DNA of 64,000 nucleotides from Symbiopectobacterium purcellii (GCF_019797845.1 NZ_CP081864.1:3596001-3660000), one strand, 5' to 3'; positions 40,322 through 51,956 are shown, counted from the first letter of the stretch. A program made the numbers and translations. Notes: generated by a model from the letters alone, not told the origin.

Positions 40322-41464
40322 TTATTGGAGCGTTTGCGCCAGCTTGATGGTTGCCGCAACGTTACGTGCCGTCATGCGCACGTTGGCTGCCGCGTTGTCC
40401 AACGCTTCCTCCAGAGAACAGATGTTGTAAAGCACGCTGAATACTGCATCCAGGCCGTGTTGGTGCACCACGCCGACATCCGCTGTCAGGCTGCCTGCAA
40501 TCCCGATCACCGGTTTGTTGTAACGCTTCGCCACACGCGCCACGCCAATCGGCACTTTACCGTGCACGGTCTGGCTATCGATACGCCCTTCACCGGTGAT
40601 CACCAGCGATGCGTCCCGCACCAGCTCATCCAATCCCAGCGCTTCGGTGACAATCTCAATGCCCTGACGCAATTCCGCGCCGCAAAACGCCAATAACGCG
40701 GCGCCCATGCCACCGGCCGCCCCGGAGCCCGGCACCTGATCCACATCGATATCCAGGCTGTGACGGATCACTTCTGCGTACTGCTTGAGCGCATTGTCTA
40801 ACTGCACAATCATCGCCGGCGTCGCGCCTTTTTGCGGTCCGAACACAGCAGAAGCCCCCAGCTTACCAGTCAGCGGGTTCGTCACATCGCACGCCACCTC
40901 AAAACGGCAGGTCTTGATACGATGATCCAGTTCGCTGACATCAACATGTTTAAGTGCATCCAGCGCGCCGCCGCCAAAACCGATCGATTCGCCTTGCGCA
41001 TCCAGCAGTTTTGCCCCTAACGCCTGCGCCATGCCCGCGCCGCCGTCATTGGTGGCGCTGCCGCCGATACCGATAATGCAGTGTTTTACGCCATGGTCCA
41101 GGGCGCTACGAATCAGCTCTCCTGTGCCATAGCTGGTGGTCAGCAGCGGATTACGCTGCGCGGGAGGCACTCGCTCCAACCCGCTGGCCGCCGCCATTTC
41201 GATAAAAGCGGTTTTTTCATCACCCGACAGACCGAAAAAGGCGTCGATCTTGTCTCCCAACGGGCCGGTAACCTGAACCTCGACAATACGCCCTTGCGTG
41301 GCCGCCACCATGGCTTCAACCGTACCTTCGCCGCCATCCGCCACGGGCAGCTTGACGTAGCTGGCGTCAGGAAAAATTTCCCGAAAACCGGCTTCAATCT
41401 GTGTAGCTACTTCCTGTGCTGACAGGCTTTCTTTATAAGAATCCGGTGCGATAACTATTTTCAT
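40322..41464 (-). CDS. garK: Glycerate 2-kinase
   Basis: Phosphorylates D-glycerate, the last step of glucarate/galactarate breakdown. 380 residues, full length. Conserved start MKIVIAPDSYKESLSA, glycine-rich IGIGGSATNDGGAGM near residue 125 and VITGEGRIDSQT near 285. It is the last gene of the minus-strand gar block. It is intact although its two upstream partners (garR, garL) are broken, so glycerate could still be used if supplied otherwise. Confidence 0.95.
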   Translation of the reverse strand: MKIVIAPDSYKESLSAQEVATQIEAGFREIFPDASYVKLPVADGGEGTVEAMVAATQGRIVEVQVTGPLGDKIDAFFGLSGDEKTAFIEMAAASGLERVPPAQRNPLLTTSYGTGELIRSALDHGVKHCIIGIGGSATNDGGAGMAQALGAKLLDAQGESIGFGGGALDALKHVDVSELDHRIKTCRFEVACDVTNPLTGKLGASAVFGPQKGATPAMIVQLDNALKQYAEVIRHSLDIDVDQVPGSGAAGGMGAALLAFCGAELRQGIEIVTEALGLDELVRDASLVITGEGRIDSQTVHGKVPIGVARVAKRYNKPVIGIAGSLTADVGVVHQHGLDAVFSVLYNICSLEEALDNAAANVRMTARNVAATIKLAQTLQ

Positions 41465-41571
41465 AAACGATCCGATTTCATAAACGATCCACCAGTATCA
41501 ACGGGCCGCGGAGTCGTTACGGGTCAGTATGTCAGGTCGGTATCGAATAGTCGTCGTACCGACCTGTTGCC

Positions 41572-42203
41572 TTAGCGCGTCACTTCAACTTTGGCCAGCT
41601 TTTCGTAGTACCGTGCTAATGCACAGTGATCTGCCGTTCCCAGTTCGTCCGCTTTCAGCGCCTGCATCATTTCCATCACCGCCGCCGTTAACGGCAACTG
41701 CGCGCCAACGCCGTGTGACGTATCCAGCGCATTCGCCAGATCCTTGATGTGCAGATCGATACGGAAGCCCGGTTTGAAATTACGATCCATCACCATCGGG
41801 GCTTTGGCATCCAGCACCGTGCTGCCCGCCAACCCGCCGCGGATTGCCTGATAGACCAGATCCGGGTTTACGCCTGCTTTGGTTGCCAGCACCAGCGCTT
41901 CAGACATAGCGGCGATATTCAACGCCACGATCACCTGATTCGCCAGTTTGGTCACGTTGCCCGCACCGATGTCGCCGGTGTGTACCACCGAACCCGCCAT
42001 CGCTTTCATCACGTCGTAACAGCGATCGAATACCGCCTTATCACCGCCCACCATCACGGACAGGGTACCGTCGATGGCTTTCGGCTCACTTCCGCTACCA
42101 CTGCGCTGTTTCTGTCGGAAACCACCAATGAGTAACCTGCTTTAATCAGGTTTTTACTCATCGGTTTACCCATAATGCCCAGCCCAATAAAACCAATTTT
42201 CAT
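41572..42203 (-). pseudogene. garR: Tartronate semialdehyde reductase with a large internal deletion
   Basis: Starts MKIGFIGLGIMGKPMSKNL (Rossmann motif) at 42203 and runs 39 codons to VVAEV, then goes out of frame. The family sequence resumes as EPKAIDGTLSVMVGG and continues to the normal C-terminus KLAKVEVTR, with the catalytic Lys in GAGNVTKLANQ. About 84 codons plus a frameshift are missing at about 42082-42092, including the substrate-binding DAPVSGG motif. The enzyme is lost. Confidence 0.9.
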
Positions 42204-42259
42204 TACGTTAACCCCGTAGTCCGATCGTTAAATGCGGTAATGGCCTGACTGGCCCGGAT

Positions 42260-43039
42260 TTATTCAAATGACTTTTTGAATTTGTCACACAGTGCCGCTG
42301 TGGCACCGCGGAACACGCCCAGATCGCTGCCGACGGCAACAAAGCTGGCACCCCACTCCAGATAACGACGCGCATCCGCTTCAACCGGTGCCAAAATGCC
42401 GCTCGGTTTGCCGTGCGCGGCGGCACGCTCAAAAATATGACGGATGACTTTCTGCACTTCCGGGTGATTCGGTTGCCCCAGATAGCCCAGTGCCGCAGAG
42501 AGATCGCCCGGTCCAACAAAAATACCGTCCACACCGTCAACCGCCGCGATAGCATCCAGGTTGTCGACGCCTTCCTGGGTTTCGATCTGCACCAACACCG
42601 TGATGTTGTCGTTGATGGTGGCGAAATAGTTAGGTTCGGTACCGAACGCATTGCTGCGATGACCGACAGAGACACCGCGAATACCGGCAGGGGGATAACG
42701 TGTAGACGCCACTGCGCGCACCGCTTCTTCTTCGGTTTCCACAAACGGGATCAGGAAGTTATAGAAACCGATATCCAGCAGACGTTTGATGATGACGGGT
42801 TCATTGCAGGGCGGGCGCACCACCGGCGCGCTGTGGCTGCCTTTAAGCGCCATCAGCTGAGGAATAAAGGTGCTGATGTCGTTCGGTGCATGCTCTCAGT
42901 CCAGCACCAACCAGTCAAACCCGGCCAGTCCCAGCACTTCGGTAGAAATGGGGTTAGCCAACGCACACCAGCAACCGATCAGGTTTTTTCCCTCAGTCAA
43001 CTCCTGGCGAAACTGATTTGGCAACAATGGCGTCTTCAT
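42260..43039 (-). pseudogene. garL: 5-keto-4-deoxy-D-glucarate aldolase, in-frame TGA
   Basis: HpcH-type aldolase that cleaves 5-keto-4-deoxyglucarate to pyruvate and tartronate semialdehyde. The ATG at 43039 begins [10 protein letters not shown]. Codon 48 (42898-42896) is TGA in LVLD-stop-EHAPND, where the family has Gly (DGEHAPND). The frame stays open after it through [23 protein letters not shown] and [14 protein letters not shown] to the usual end. A GGA-to-TGA change explains it. The loop hit is at the active site, and the stop removes 80% of the protein. Confidence 0.9.
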
Positions 43040-43094
43040 GTTTTATCCTTACTCTTTATCGCGCCGCCCCGGATGAGGCGGCGTACAGCGTGAA

Positions 43095-44300
43095 TTAACG
43101 AACCAGGCAGGGGCGTTTGTTATCGAACGTCCAGCCAGGAATGAGATACTGCATGCCAACCGCATCATCACGTGCGCCCAGCCCCATATTTTTGTACAGC
43201 TCGTGCGCTTTCATCACCTGATCCATATCAAGCTCAATGCCCAGACCCGGTTTCTTCGGCACTTCAACCATACCACCGACAATTTTCAGCGGCTCTTTGG
43301 TAATGCGTTGGTTGCCTTCCTGCCAAATCCAGTGCGTATCAAGCGCGGCAATTTTGCCCGGCGCCGCAGCACCAACGTGGGTAAACATGGCGAGCGACAC
43401 GTCGAAATGGTTGTTGGAGTGTGAACCCCAGGTTAAGCCCCACTCGTGGCACATCTGCGCCACGCGCACCGAGCCCTGCATGGTCCAGAAGTGCGGGTCG
43501 GCCAGCGGGATATCGACCGATTGTAGCGAAATGGTGTGGCCCATCTGACGCCAGTCAGTGGCGATCATGTTGGTGGCGGTCGGCAAGCCCGTCGCACGAC
43601 GGAACTCTGCCATCACTTCGCGGCCCGAGAATCCTTGTTCTGCGCCGCACGGATCTTCGGCATACGCCAGCACGCCGCCCTTCAGTTTGAAATCGTTAAA
43701 ACCGTATTTTTCATAGGCGGCTTCTGCCAAACGCACTACCGATTCGGACGTCAGTGCCTCTTCATGACGCAGACGATACCAGTCGCATTTCTCATCCGGT
43801 TGGCTCTGATACGGCAGGTCCGTTTTGGTACGATCGCCGACATAGAACAGATAACCGAGCATTTCCACGGCGTCACGCTGTTGACCATCACCCAGCAGGG
43901 CAGCAACCGGCACGTTGAGGAACTGGCCCAGCAGGTCCAGCATCGCGGCTTAGATGCCCGTCACTACGTGGATGGTGGTACGCAGATCGAAGGTTTGCAG
44001 CCCACGCCCGGAGGCATCGCGATCGGCAAACTGGTTACGCACGGCATTCATCACGTTCTTATATTCGCCCAGCGTTTTACCGATCACCAACACCGATGCA
44101 TCTTCCAGCGTTTGGCGAATTTTCTCGCCACCAGGGATTTCACCCACACCGGTATGACCTGAGTTATCTTTCAGAATCACGATATTACGTGTGAAGTAAG
44201 GCGCATGCGCCCCGCTCAGGTTCAACAGCATGCTGTCGTATCCCGCGACGGGAATGACTTGCATGTGGGTAATAACCGGTGTGGATTGTTGTAGGGTCAT
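43095..44300 (-). pseudogene. gudX: Glucarate dehydratase-related protein GudX, stop plus internal deletion
   Basis: Paralogue of the gudD gene next to it. The first 116 codons ([20 protein letters not shown] to TIHVVTGI) end at TAA (43952-43950); gudD has Glu (GAA) in the same place (ALEAALLDL against I-stop-AAMLDL). Further on, KLKGGVL jumps straight to [11 protein letters not shown]. gudD has 45 residues between these points, including the DPNGAW metal/substrate segment. The missing 135 bases are a multiple of three. Even without the stop the protein would be inactive. Confidence 0.9.
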
Positions 44301-44375
44301 GTTGTTATCCTTTTAGTCTGTCTTTCGGTAGCTGTCGTTATGACGCTTGCTTTACTAAAGCGTTTGCCTGCCCGT

Positions 44376-45719
44376 TTATTGACGACCGAAAACGGGACGC
44401 TTGCGATCGAATGTCCAGCCGGGAATCAGGTACTGCATGGCCGCGGCGTCATTACGCGCGCCGCTGGGCAGTTTTTTGTGTAACTCATGGGCCTTCATCA
44501 CTTGCGCCATGTCCAGCTCAACCCCCAACCCCGGACGATCGGGTACGGCAATCTTGCCGTTGACGATCTGTAACGGTTCTTTGGTCAGGTGCTGCCCTTC
44601 CTGCCAGATCCAGTGGGTATCAATCGCAGTAGGATTGCCCGGCGCCGCCGCGCCCACATGGGTGAACATGGCCAGTGACACATCAAAATGGTTATTGGAG
44701 TGGCAGCCCCAGGTCAGGCCCCAGTCGTTGCACAGTTGTGCGACGCGCACCGCGCCGTGCATGGTCCAAAAATGTGGGTCCGCCAACGGGATATCGACGG
44801 ATTGCAACATCACGGCATGGTTCATTTCACGCCAGTTGGTAGCGATCATATTGGTTGCCACCGGCAGGCCCGTGGCACGACGGAACTCCGCCATGACCTC
44901 ACGACCCGAGAAGCCTTGTTCTGCCCCACAGGGGTCTTCGGCATAGGTCAGAATGCCGTTCATGCCTTTGCACAAACGGATGGCCTCATCCAGCAACCAG
45001 GCCCCGTTGGGATCGACGGTGATGCGGGCATCCGGAAAACGTTTCTTCAACGCTTTCACCGATTCAATCTCTTGTTCGCCCGGCAGTACCCCACCTTTCA
45101 GTTTGAAATCTTTGAAACCGTAACGATCGGCAGAGGCTTCAGCCAACCGCACGACGGCGTCGCTGTCCATGGCTGCCTGATGACGCAGGTGATACCACTC
45201 GTGCTTGCCGGTTTCCCCCGGCAGATACGGCAGATCCGTTTTGGTGCGATCGCCGATGTAAAACAGGTAGCCCAGCACCGTGACTTCATCACGCTGTTTG
45301 CCCGGCCCGAGCAGTTCGGCAACCGGTACGCCCAGGAACTGGCCCTGTAAATCCAGCAACGCGGCTTCCAGCGCCGCCACGGCGTTAACCCGCAGTTCAA
45401 ACGTCCAGGCCCCTTTGCCGAAGGCGTCAAAATCGGAGGATTGGTTACCGGTATGCACGTCATGCACCAGACGGTTCATTCGCGCAATCTGTTCACCTTT
45501 CACACGGGGGATCGCATCGACCAGCGTGCGATAAATCACCTCGCCACCCGGGGCTTCGCCCACACCGGTGTGGCCTGCGCTGTCGGTTAACACCACCAGA
45601 TTGCGCGTGAAGTAGGCGCCGTGTGCACCGCCAATGTTCAACAGCATACTGTCATAGCCGGCAACCGGGATAACCTTCATGTCGGTAATGACCGGGGTAC
45701 TCTGGGTATTATTTATCAT
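44376..45719 (-). CDS. gudD: Glucarate dehydratase
   Basis: Enolase-superfamily enzyme dehydrating D-glucarate (and L-idarate) to 5-keto-4-deoxy-D-glucarate. 447 residues, intact. Catalytic lysines in [29 protein letters not shown] and the His of [13 protein letters not shown] are present. It lies downstream of gudP across a 500-base gap and upstream of the broken gudX. Its product can no longer be cleaved by GarL in this strain. Confidence 0.96.
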   Translation of the reverse strand: MINNTQSTPVITDMKVIPVAGYDSMLLNIGGAHGAYFTRNLVVLTDSAGHTGVGEAPGGEVIYRTLVDAIPRVKGEQIARMNRLVHDVHTGNQSSDFDAFGKGAWTFELRVNAVAALEAALLDLQGQFLGVPVAELLGPGKQRDEVTVLGYLFYIGDRTKTDLPYLPGETGKHEWYHLRHQAAMDSDAVVRLAEASADRYGFKDFKLKGGVLPGEQEIESVKALKKRFPDARITVDPNGAWLLDEAIRLCKGMNGILTYAEDPCGAEQGFSGREVMAEFRRATGLPVATNMIATNWREMNHAVMLQSVDIPLADPHFWTMHGAVRVAQLCNDWGLTWGCHSNNHFDVSLAMFTHVGAAAPGNPTAIDTHWIWQEGQHLTKEPLQIVNGKIAVPDRPGLGVELDMAQVMKAHELHKKLPSGARNDAAAMQYLIPGWTFDRKRPVFGRQ

Positions 45720-46188
45720 CGTATATTCCAGCCGAGGTCAGTGTCAGCGCGGAAGAGACAGATTCTTACTACAGGGCAACGTATCTCCGCGTACCTTCGT
45801 TGCTCTACTGCATCAAATTATAATGACTGACATGCGCTGGCTCATTGGGCGAGTGCACAACATTTTGTCTCAGGATAATGATTAAATGGTAACTCGGCAC
45901 AACGTATTGCGAAGTCATTCACGAAATTAGCGTTTATGTGAAGTGGAAATGAAAAATGGCACGCAGCCGATGATCAACGCGCATAAAAAATAGCGCGAGT
46001 GAATATATCAATGGCTGCCATCGTTATTATTTCATTTTTTCTAAAACAAAAAACAGTGAAACCAGAGGAAACAAAAGCGAGGCGTGAAAATAACAAAAAT
46101 GATAACAGGAATAGGGGAATGTACATGACCCTGCCGAGCATACGACGCGTGATAAAAGTGCGGGGAGTGGGCATTGCGCCTGAACGGG
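45720..46188. other. Non-coding stretch between gudP and gudD
   Basis: About 500 bases, AT-rich. Short open frames here have no ribosome site or recognisable motif. It presumably holds the gudD promoter; I see no convincing operator. Confidence 0.4.
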
Positions 46189-46217
46189 TACAGGTCAGGC
46201 GTTATCCGCCTGACCTG
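46189..46217 (-). terminator. Hairpin after gudP
   Basis: CAGGTCAGGCG and CGCCTGACCTG arms pair around a short loop about ten bases past the gudP stop. It has no clear T-run; probably an mRNA 3'-end structure. Confidence 0.5.
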
Positions 46218-46226
46218 TTGATGCTA

Positions 46227-47576
46227 TTACCCTTTGAAAGGTTTTAATTCGATACGTTTGATATCTTGTACAATAAACAGGTAGCTGATAATAGCCACTG
46301 CCGCATGGATACCCACATAAATCAAGCCAGCGTTAAAGGAACCGGTCATGCCAATAATATAGCCAATGGCAATCGGGGTAACGATACCGGAAATATTACC
46401 AAACATATTAAACAGACCGCCGCTCAAACCGCTGATCTCTTTCGGTGCCGTATCCGCCATCACTGCCCAACCCAGCGCACCGATGCCTTTACCGAAGAAC
46501 GCCAACGCCATCACCGCGATAACCACCCATTCCGTCGACACGTAGTTACAGATAACCATCGACATAGAGAGCAACATCCCCAATACGATAGGCGTTTTAC
46601 GCGCCAGCGTCAGGTTTTGGGTACGACGCATCAGGTAGTCGGAAATCACACCGCCTAATACCCCGCCGATGAAACCACAAATGGCTGGCACCGAGGCAAC
46701 AAAACCGGCTTTGAGGATGGACATGCCCCTGGCCTGTACCAAATACACTGGGAACCAGGTGATAAAGAAGTAGGTCAATGCGTTAATGCAGTATTGGCCG
46801 AGATAGACCCCCATCATCATACGCGAAGTCAGCAACTGTTTGATCTGGAACCACTTCTCTTTACCTGGCACTTTAGCTTTGTTGGCCGCCGCATCCATAT
46901 TGATCAGCGCACCACCGGCTTCGATGTAATCCAGTTCGGCCTGATTCATACTGGGGTGATCTTTCGGATCGTGGATCACTTTCAGCCACAGGAAGCTTAT
47001 CAGAATACCGAAACCGCCCATGAACCAGAACACGTGCGCCCAGCCCACCGCATGCACCAGCCAGCCCATAATGGGGGCGAAGATCACGGTTGCAAAGTAC
47101 TGCGCAGAGTTAAAGATCGCCACGGCAGTGCCACGCTCTTGCGCCGGGAACCAGGCAGCAACGATACGACTGTTACCGGGGAAAGAGGGCGATTCGCACA
47201 GACCAACCATAAAGCGCAGTGCAAACAAGGACACCACGATGGCCGAGCCCTGGAACAAGTCAACAAAGCCTTGCAGCAAGGTGAACAATGACCAGGTGAA
47301 AATACTCCAGAAGTAAACGCGTTTGGAACCAAAACGGTCAAGCAGCCAACAGCCCGGGATCTGGCCGATCACATAGGCCCAAGAGAATGCAGAGAAAATA
47401 TACCCCATCCCCACGGCGTCCAGGCCAATTTCCTTTGACATGGCGGAGCCAGCAATCGAGATGGTGGCGCGGTCGCCATAGTTAAATGACGTGACTATAA
47501 ATAACATCACGACAATCCAGTAGCGGGCGTTTGTTCTCTTTTGTATAGCGCCAGCTGCTGAGCTTACTGTATTCAT
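46227..47576 (-). CDS. gudP: Glucarate/galactarate MFS transporter
   Basis: MFS importer of the anion:cation symporter group, 449 residues, twelve predicted helices. Family marks: RYWIVVMLFIVTSFNYGDRA start, ALRFMVGLCESPSFPGN near residue 130, and the NMFGNISGIVTPIAIGYIIG segment near 385. It is the first gene of the minus-strand gud/gar block, divergent from garD across a shared control region. Intact. GudP as the exact paralogue (versus GarP) rests on its position with gudD. Confidence 0.9.
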   Translation of the reverse strand: MNTVSSAAGAIQKRTNARYWIVVMLFIVTSFNYGDRATISIAGSAMSKEIGLDAVGMGYIFSAFSWAYVIGQIPGCWLLDRFGSKRVYFWSIFTWSLFTLLQGFVDLFQGSAIVVSLFALRFMVGLCESPSFPGNSRIVAAWFPAQERGTAVAIFNSAQYFATVIFAPIMGWLVHAVGWAHVFWFMGGFGILISFLWLKVIHDPKDHPSMNQAELDYIEAGGALINMDAAANKAKVPGKEKWFQIKQLLTSRMMMGVYLGQYCINALTYFFITWFPVYLVQARGMSILKAGFVASVPAICGFIGGVLGGVISDYLMRRTQNLTLARKTPIVLGMLLSMSMVICNYVSTEWVVIAVMALAFFGKGIGALGWAVMADTAPKEISGLSGGLFNMFGNISGIVTPIAIGYIIGMTGSFNAGLIYVGIHAAVAIISYLFIVQDIKRIELKPFKG

Positions 47577-48137
47577 GATGAACTCCTGCTGTCGATCACG
47601 GTTAGTTCATTCATTCTCAATAACACATTCCTGGAAACAGAATGCCGTAGGGTTATCAGAATGAAAGTGTGGTAAATCACTAATTGTTTAGCTATTAAGC
47701 TTTATATTGCGAACGCTTCAGTGTTGTCACTTTGAAATAGTTACCCGAATCATTCACTCGCCAGAAGATTATAAATTCCGTCAATTGCGGGCTCACTAGC
47801 GAAAGGCACAACATTGAAAATCGATTTTTAAATATGTTGGTGCAGTTGCCCTATCGACTGGGAGGTATTTCACGAAAATCAGCGATTCGCGCGGTGCGTC
47901 ACATCGCTGATAACCCCCTCGCGCCCCCCCGATAACCCACACCGGGCGATGTGTGATAGCACTCACCTCTCATTGTCCTAACGCCACAGAAAAAACGGGA
48001 TTAACAGCAAAAAATAGGTCACTTGCATAATGCACCCACAGAGTCTGGGCTTTATACTCGTCCACGAGCAATGAAGAATTAGCCGACAACGATAGTAACG
48101 AACGTTATTTTACAGATCGAGAATAAAGGCTTACATC
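47577..48137. promoter_or_regulatory. Divergent gudP-garD control region with a CRP site
   Basis: The 560-base gap between the divergent genes holds TGTGA-TAGCAC-TCACC at 47952-47967, which matches the CRP consensus (TGTGA-N6-TCACA) at nine of ten positions. It lies about 170-185 bases before garD. A CATAAT at 48026-48031 could be the garD -10. CdaR/SdaR control is known for E. coli homologues; I cannot point to its site. Confidence 0.65.
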
Positions 48138-49712
48138 ATGTCAGAAAAAAAAGTGACAGATTCCACACTGGAAAAACCGCTTTATATTAAAGTCCACGAA
48201 TCCGATAATGTTGCTATTGTCGTCAATAATAATGGATTGCGTGCTGGCACCCGTTTTTCGGACGGGCTTGAATTAATTGAACATGTCCCTCAAGGGCATA
48301 AAGTTGCGCTGAGTGACATTAATGTCGCAGAGGCCATTATTCGTTACGGCGAAATTATTGGTTATGCGGTAAGACCGATTGCCCGTGGCAGTTGGATCGA
48401 TGAGTCTCTGGTTGAATTACCGGATGCGCCACCGCTGGACACCCTGCCGCTGGCAACCAAAGTGCCCGCGCCGTTACCCCCGCTGGAAGGCTATACCTTC
48501 GAAGGCTATCGCAATCCAGACGGCAGCGTGGGCAGCAAAAACCTGCTCGGTATTACTACCAGCGTGCACTGTGTTGCAGGCGTGGTGGATTACGTGGTGA
48601 AACTGATCGAACGCGATCTGCTGCCCCGTTATCCGAATGTCGATGGCGTGGTGGCGCTGAACCACCTCTACGGCTGCGGCGTTGCTATTAACGCGCCTGC
48701 TGCCGTGGTTCCCATTCGTACCATTCACAACCTGGCATTGAACCCCAATTTTGGTGGAGAAGTGCTGGTTGTCGGCCTGGGTTGTGAAAAACTGCAACCT
48801 GAACGCCTGCTGGAAGGTACCCCTGATGTACACGCCATCTCGCTGGACGACACTAGCATTGTGCGTTTGCAAGATGAGCACCATGTGGGGTTCCAATCGA
48901 TGGTCGATGACATTCTCACCATGGCGGATCGCCACCTGCAACGTCTTAACCTACGCCGTCGCGAAACCTGCCCGGCTTCTGAGTTGGTGGTAGGGATGCA
49001 ATGCGGGGGCAGCGATGCTTTCTCCGGGGTGACGGCCAACCCGGCAGTGGGGTATGCCTCAGATTTGCTGGTGCGCTGCGGCGCAACCGTGATGTTCTCG
49101 GAGGTCACCGAAGTGCGTGATGCCATCCATCTTCTCACGCCGCGCGCCGCGACCGAAGAAGTGGGTCGCCGCCTGCTCGAAGAGATGGCCTGGTATGACA
49201 ACTATCTGGATACCGGAAAAACCGATCGCAGCGCTAACCCGTCTCCCGGCAATAAAAAGGGTGGGCTGGCGAACGTGGTAGAAAAGGCGCTCGGCTCGAT
49301 TGCCAAATCAGGCCAAAGCGCCATTTCCGAAGTGCTCTCTCCGGGGCAGCGTCCGACCAAACGTGGGTTGATTTATGCGGCAACGCCCGCCAGCGATTTT
49401 GTGTGTGGCACCCAGCAGTTAGCCTCGGGGATTACCGTACAGGTCTTCACTACCGGTCGCGGCACCCCTTATGGTCTGTTAGCCGTGCCCGTGATCAAAA
49501 TGGCGACCCGCACCGCATTAGCAGAAAGATGGCACGATTTGATGGACATCAATGCTGGCACAATTGCCACCGGCGATGCCACCATCGAACAGGTAGGCTG
49601 GGAGCTGTTCCATTTTATCCTTGATATTGCCAGCGGAAGGAAGAAAACCTGGTCAGATCAATGGGGCCTGCATAACGCACTGGCGGTATTCAACCCTGCG
49701 CCTGTAACTTGA
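48138..49712 (+). CDS. garD: Galactarate dehydratase
   Basis: Dehydrates galactarate (meso-galactaric acid) to 5-keto-4-deoxy-D-glucarate, iron dependent. 524 residues (E. coli 523). N-terminal SAF-like domain ([18 protein letters not shown]), then [19 protein letters not shown] near residue 135, HLYGCGVAI, and [20 protein letters not shown] near 290. Divergent from gudP. Intact, but its product meets a broken aldolase. Confidence 0.96.
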   Translation: MSEKKVTDSTLEKPLYIKVHESDNVAIVVNNNGLRAGTRFSDGLELIEHVPQGHKVALSDINVAEAIIRYGEIIGYAVRPIARGSWIDESLVELPDAPPLDTLPLATKVPAPLPPLEGYTFEGYRNPDGSVGSKNLLGITTSVHCVAGVVDYVVKLIERDLLPRYPNVDGVVALNHLYGCGVAINAPAAVVPIRTIHNLALNPNFGGEVLVVGLGCEKLQPERLLEGTPDVHAISLDDTSIVRLQDEHHVGFQSMVDDILTMADRHLQRLNLRRRETCPASELVVGMQCGGSDAFSGVTANPAVGYASDLLVRCGATVMFSEVTEVRDAIHLLTPRAATEEVGRRLLEEMAWYDNYLDTGKTDRSANPSPGNKKGGLANVVEKALGSIAKSGQSAISEVLSPGQRPTKRGLIYAATPASDFVCGTQQLASGITVQVFTTGRGTPYGLLAVPVIKMATRTALAERWHDLMDINAGTIATGDATIEQVGWELFHFILDIASGRKKTWSDQWGLHNALAVFNPAPVT

Positions 49713-49734
49713 TAAATAAACCTTTTTTATATTT

Positions 49735-49772
49735 CGCCAGCCAACGTCTCGTTGGCTGGCGTTTATTTTTTT
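49735..49772 (+). terminator. garD intrinsic terminator
   Basis: A 12-bp perfect stem (CGCCAGCCAACG / CGTTGGCTGGCG) with a TCT loop, followed by TTTATTTTTTT, 22 bases after the garD stop. Confidence 0.95.
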
Positions 49773-50253
49773 ATTCTATTACCGATTAATATTTTCTGTT
49801 TATCCCGTAACCCTTTGTTGGGATTATAAGATTTTTCCCACGAATAACGCCCCTCATTTTATTTACAAATTTGAACAAACTTGCAAACCGCAGTAACAAT
49901 TGAGCGTTTCATTCCATCCTGTAGTTTCACATGAAATTATTATAACTGGATGTTTTAACTCATTATATTCACTGGGTTTTATATTTTAAAAAGTGCTATT
50001 TAAAAACGAATTAATTGACAGCATCCTTAGCAACATCATAAATTTACACGCTCTGATGTCTGCGTGTTCAAATTCGAACGCGGGATTGTTGCACCCCGTG
50101 CCCACAGTGACGTGGCAAACGTCATCAGTGTGAAGTTATTACATTTTTATGCTCATTAGAGCAGTGACATAAATTAATAACCTTTAATTTTGCATGCCTT
50201 TAACCGGGCATGAATTTATTAACACCGCACCATAATTGCACCAGGGGTTACAA
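49773..50253. other. Non-coding AT-rich stretch before the chemoreceptor gene
   Basis: About 480 bases with no gene. It must contain the promoter for the chemoreceptor; I find no clear sigma-28 site in it. Confidence 0.4.
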
Positions 50254-51789
50254 ATGAGGGTCAATACGCCTGTTACGCAACAGGAGTATCTGTTGGACGT
50301 GGACACAACCTTGATGTCCACCACCGATACTCAAAGTTACATTACCTACGCCAACTCCGCTTTCATCCGCGTCAGCGGCTACGCCGAAGATGAACTTATC
50401 ACTCAGCCCCACAACGTGGTGCGCCATCCTGATATGCCCGTCGAAGCGTTTGCAGATATGTGGTACACCCTGCAACAAGGTGATAGCTGGACAGGGCTGG
50501 TAAAAAATCGACGTAAAAATGGCGACCATTACTGGGTCCGCGCCAACGTCACGCCGGTTTATCATAACGATCAGTTGAGCGGCTATATTTCCGTGCGCAA
50601 TACGCCGAGTGCGGAAGAGATCAAATTTGTCGAACCCCTGTACGAAGCCGTACAACAAAAACAGGCAGGCAGCCGCGCTTTCTATAAAGGATTGGTGGTT
50701 CGCACCGGGTTATTTGCACCGCTTTCTGTGCTGCAAAAAATCTCCGTGCGCTGGCGTATCCGTTGTCCGCTGTTTATCGCTGCGCTGGCCCCCGTTCTGC
50801 TTACCTATTTCGGCCTCGATCCGGTCTGGTCAGCTCTGGCAGCGGTCATCCTGTTTCTTTTGCTGGATACCTTTTTGCAAAGCCAAATCAGTCGCCCGCT
50901 GAAAACCATGCAAAAACACGCACAGAGCGTGGTTTCAGGACGCAAAACGTCACATGTTCACTTTAACCGTGTGGATGAGATAGGCTTGCTGATGCGCTCC
51001 ATCAACCAGTTTGGCCTGAATCTCCACTCGTTGGTGGATGACGTCGGCGCTCAGGTGCAAGGCATGACTGACGTGAGTCAGCGTCTGACGGAGAACAATA
51101 CGTCGCTCAATGCCCGTACTGAAGAAACCTCAGCCAACCTGCAACAAACTGCCGCCGCCATCGAAGAAATCACCGTTGCGGTACAGCAAAGTTCTGAAAC
51201 CGCGATTCAGGCCACCAGCACGGCGGAAGCCGCCAGCCAGACGGCGCAAAAAGGTGGAGATATCATGGGGGAGACCATTGGTATGATGGAATCCATCTCC
51301 AAGGCGAGCGATAAGATCGTCGATATTATCGGCGTGATCGATAGCATTGCGTTTCAAACCAACATCCTCGCACTCAACGCTGCGGTAGAAGCCGCCAGAG
51401 CGGGTTTGCAAGGGCGCGGTTTTGCCGTGGTCGCTGCTGAAGTACGTAACCTGGCCCAGCACTCGGCCTCTGCCGCCAAAGAGATTAAAACGCTGATCGA
51501 CGCCAACGTCGCAAGCGTGGAGTCAGGCGGTAAAATGGTGGAAAATGCGGGTAAACACATCGCGGATATCGTCAGCGAAGTGCTGCAAGTCTCGACCATG
51601 ATCAAAGAGATCAGCAACGCCACACAAGAGCAGACGCAGGCATTGGGATTGATTAACCAATCCATCGCCCAAATCGAGATCATGACCCAAAGCAATACCG
51701 AAATGGTGGTGCAATCAACCGATACGGCTGAAAGTTTAAACCGGCAGGCTCAACGACTCACGAGTGCCATCAACGTGTATGGCAGTTGA
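50254..51789 (+). CDS. Aer-like methyl-accepting chemotaxis protein (PAS)
   Basis: 511 residues from the ATG at 50254 (GGGG ribosome site). The N-terminal PAS domain (residues ~20-110) has the Aer-type [12 protein letters not shown] and [10 protein letters not shown], so an FAD/redox sensor is likely. Two membrane-embedded stretches ([29 protein letters not shown]) lie near 175-205, with no periplasmic domain. A HAMP region follows and then the signalling hairpin [20 protein letters not shown]. The receptor hairpin is complete. The protein lacks a C-terminal CheR/CheB tether pentapeptide, as does Aer. Confidence 0.9.
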   Translation: MRVNTPVTQQEYLLDVDTTLMSTTDTQSYITYANSAFIRVSGYAEDELITQPHNVVRHPDMPVEAFADMWYTLQQGDSWTGLVKNRRKNGDHYWVRANVTPVYHNDQLSGYISVRNTPSAEEIKFVEPLYEAVQQKQAGSRAFYKGLVVRTGLFAPLSVLQKISVRWRIRCPLFIAALAPVLLTYFGLDPVWSALAAVILFLLLDTFLQSQISRPLKTMQKHAQSVVSGRKTSHVHFNRVDEIGLLMRSINQFGLNLHSLVDDVGAQVQGMTDVSQRLTENNTSLNARTEETSANLQQTAAAIEEITVAVQQSSETAIQATSTAEAASQTAQKGGDIMGETIGMMESISKASDKIVDIIGVIDSIAFQTNILALNAAVEAARAGLQGRGFAVVAAEVRNLAQHSASAAKEIKTLIDANVASVESGGKMVENAGKHIADIVSEVLQVSTMIKEISNATQEQTQALGLINQSIAQIEIMTQSNTEMVVQSTDTAESLNRQAQRLTSAINVYGS

Positions 51790-51956
51790 TTAACCCCCCT
51801 TTCAACGCACGATACGGCTGGGAATAAGGATAATTCCCTCGCCGTGTGCCCCGCGAAATTTCCTCTGTTTTCTCCTCGCATTGGCAAATGACACATATTG
51901 TTACATCTACTGTAAGAAACCTGATTCTATCGTTCTGTATCCCAACAAAATCCCTG

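Noticed and set aside
45974..46174. Short open frames between gudP and gudD
   Set aside because: AT-rich, no ribosome site, low-complexity translation.
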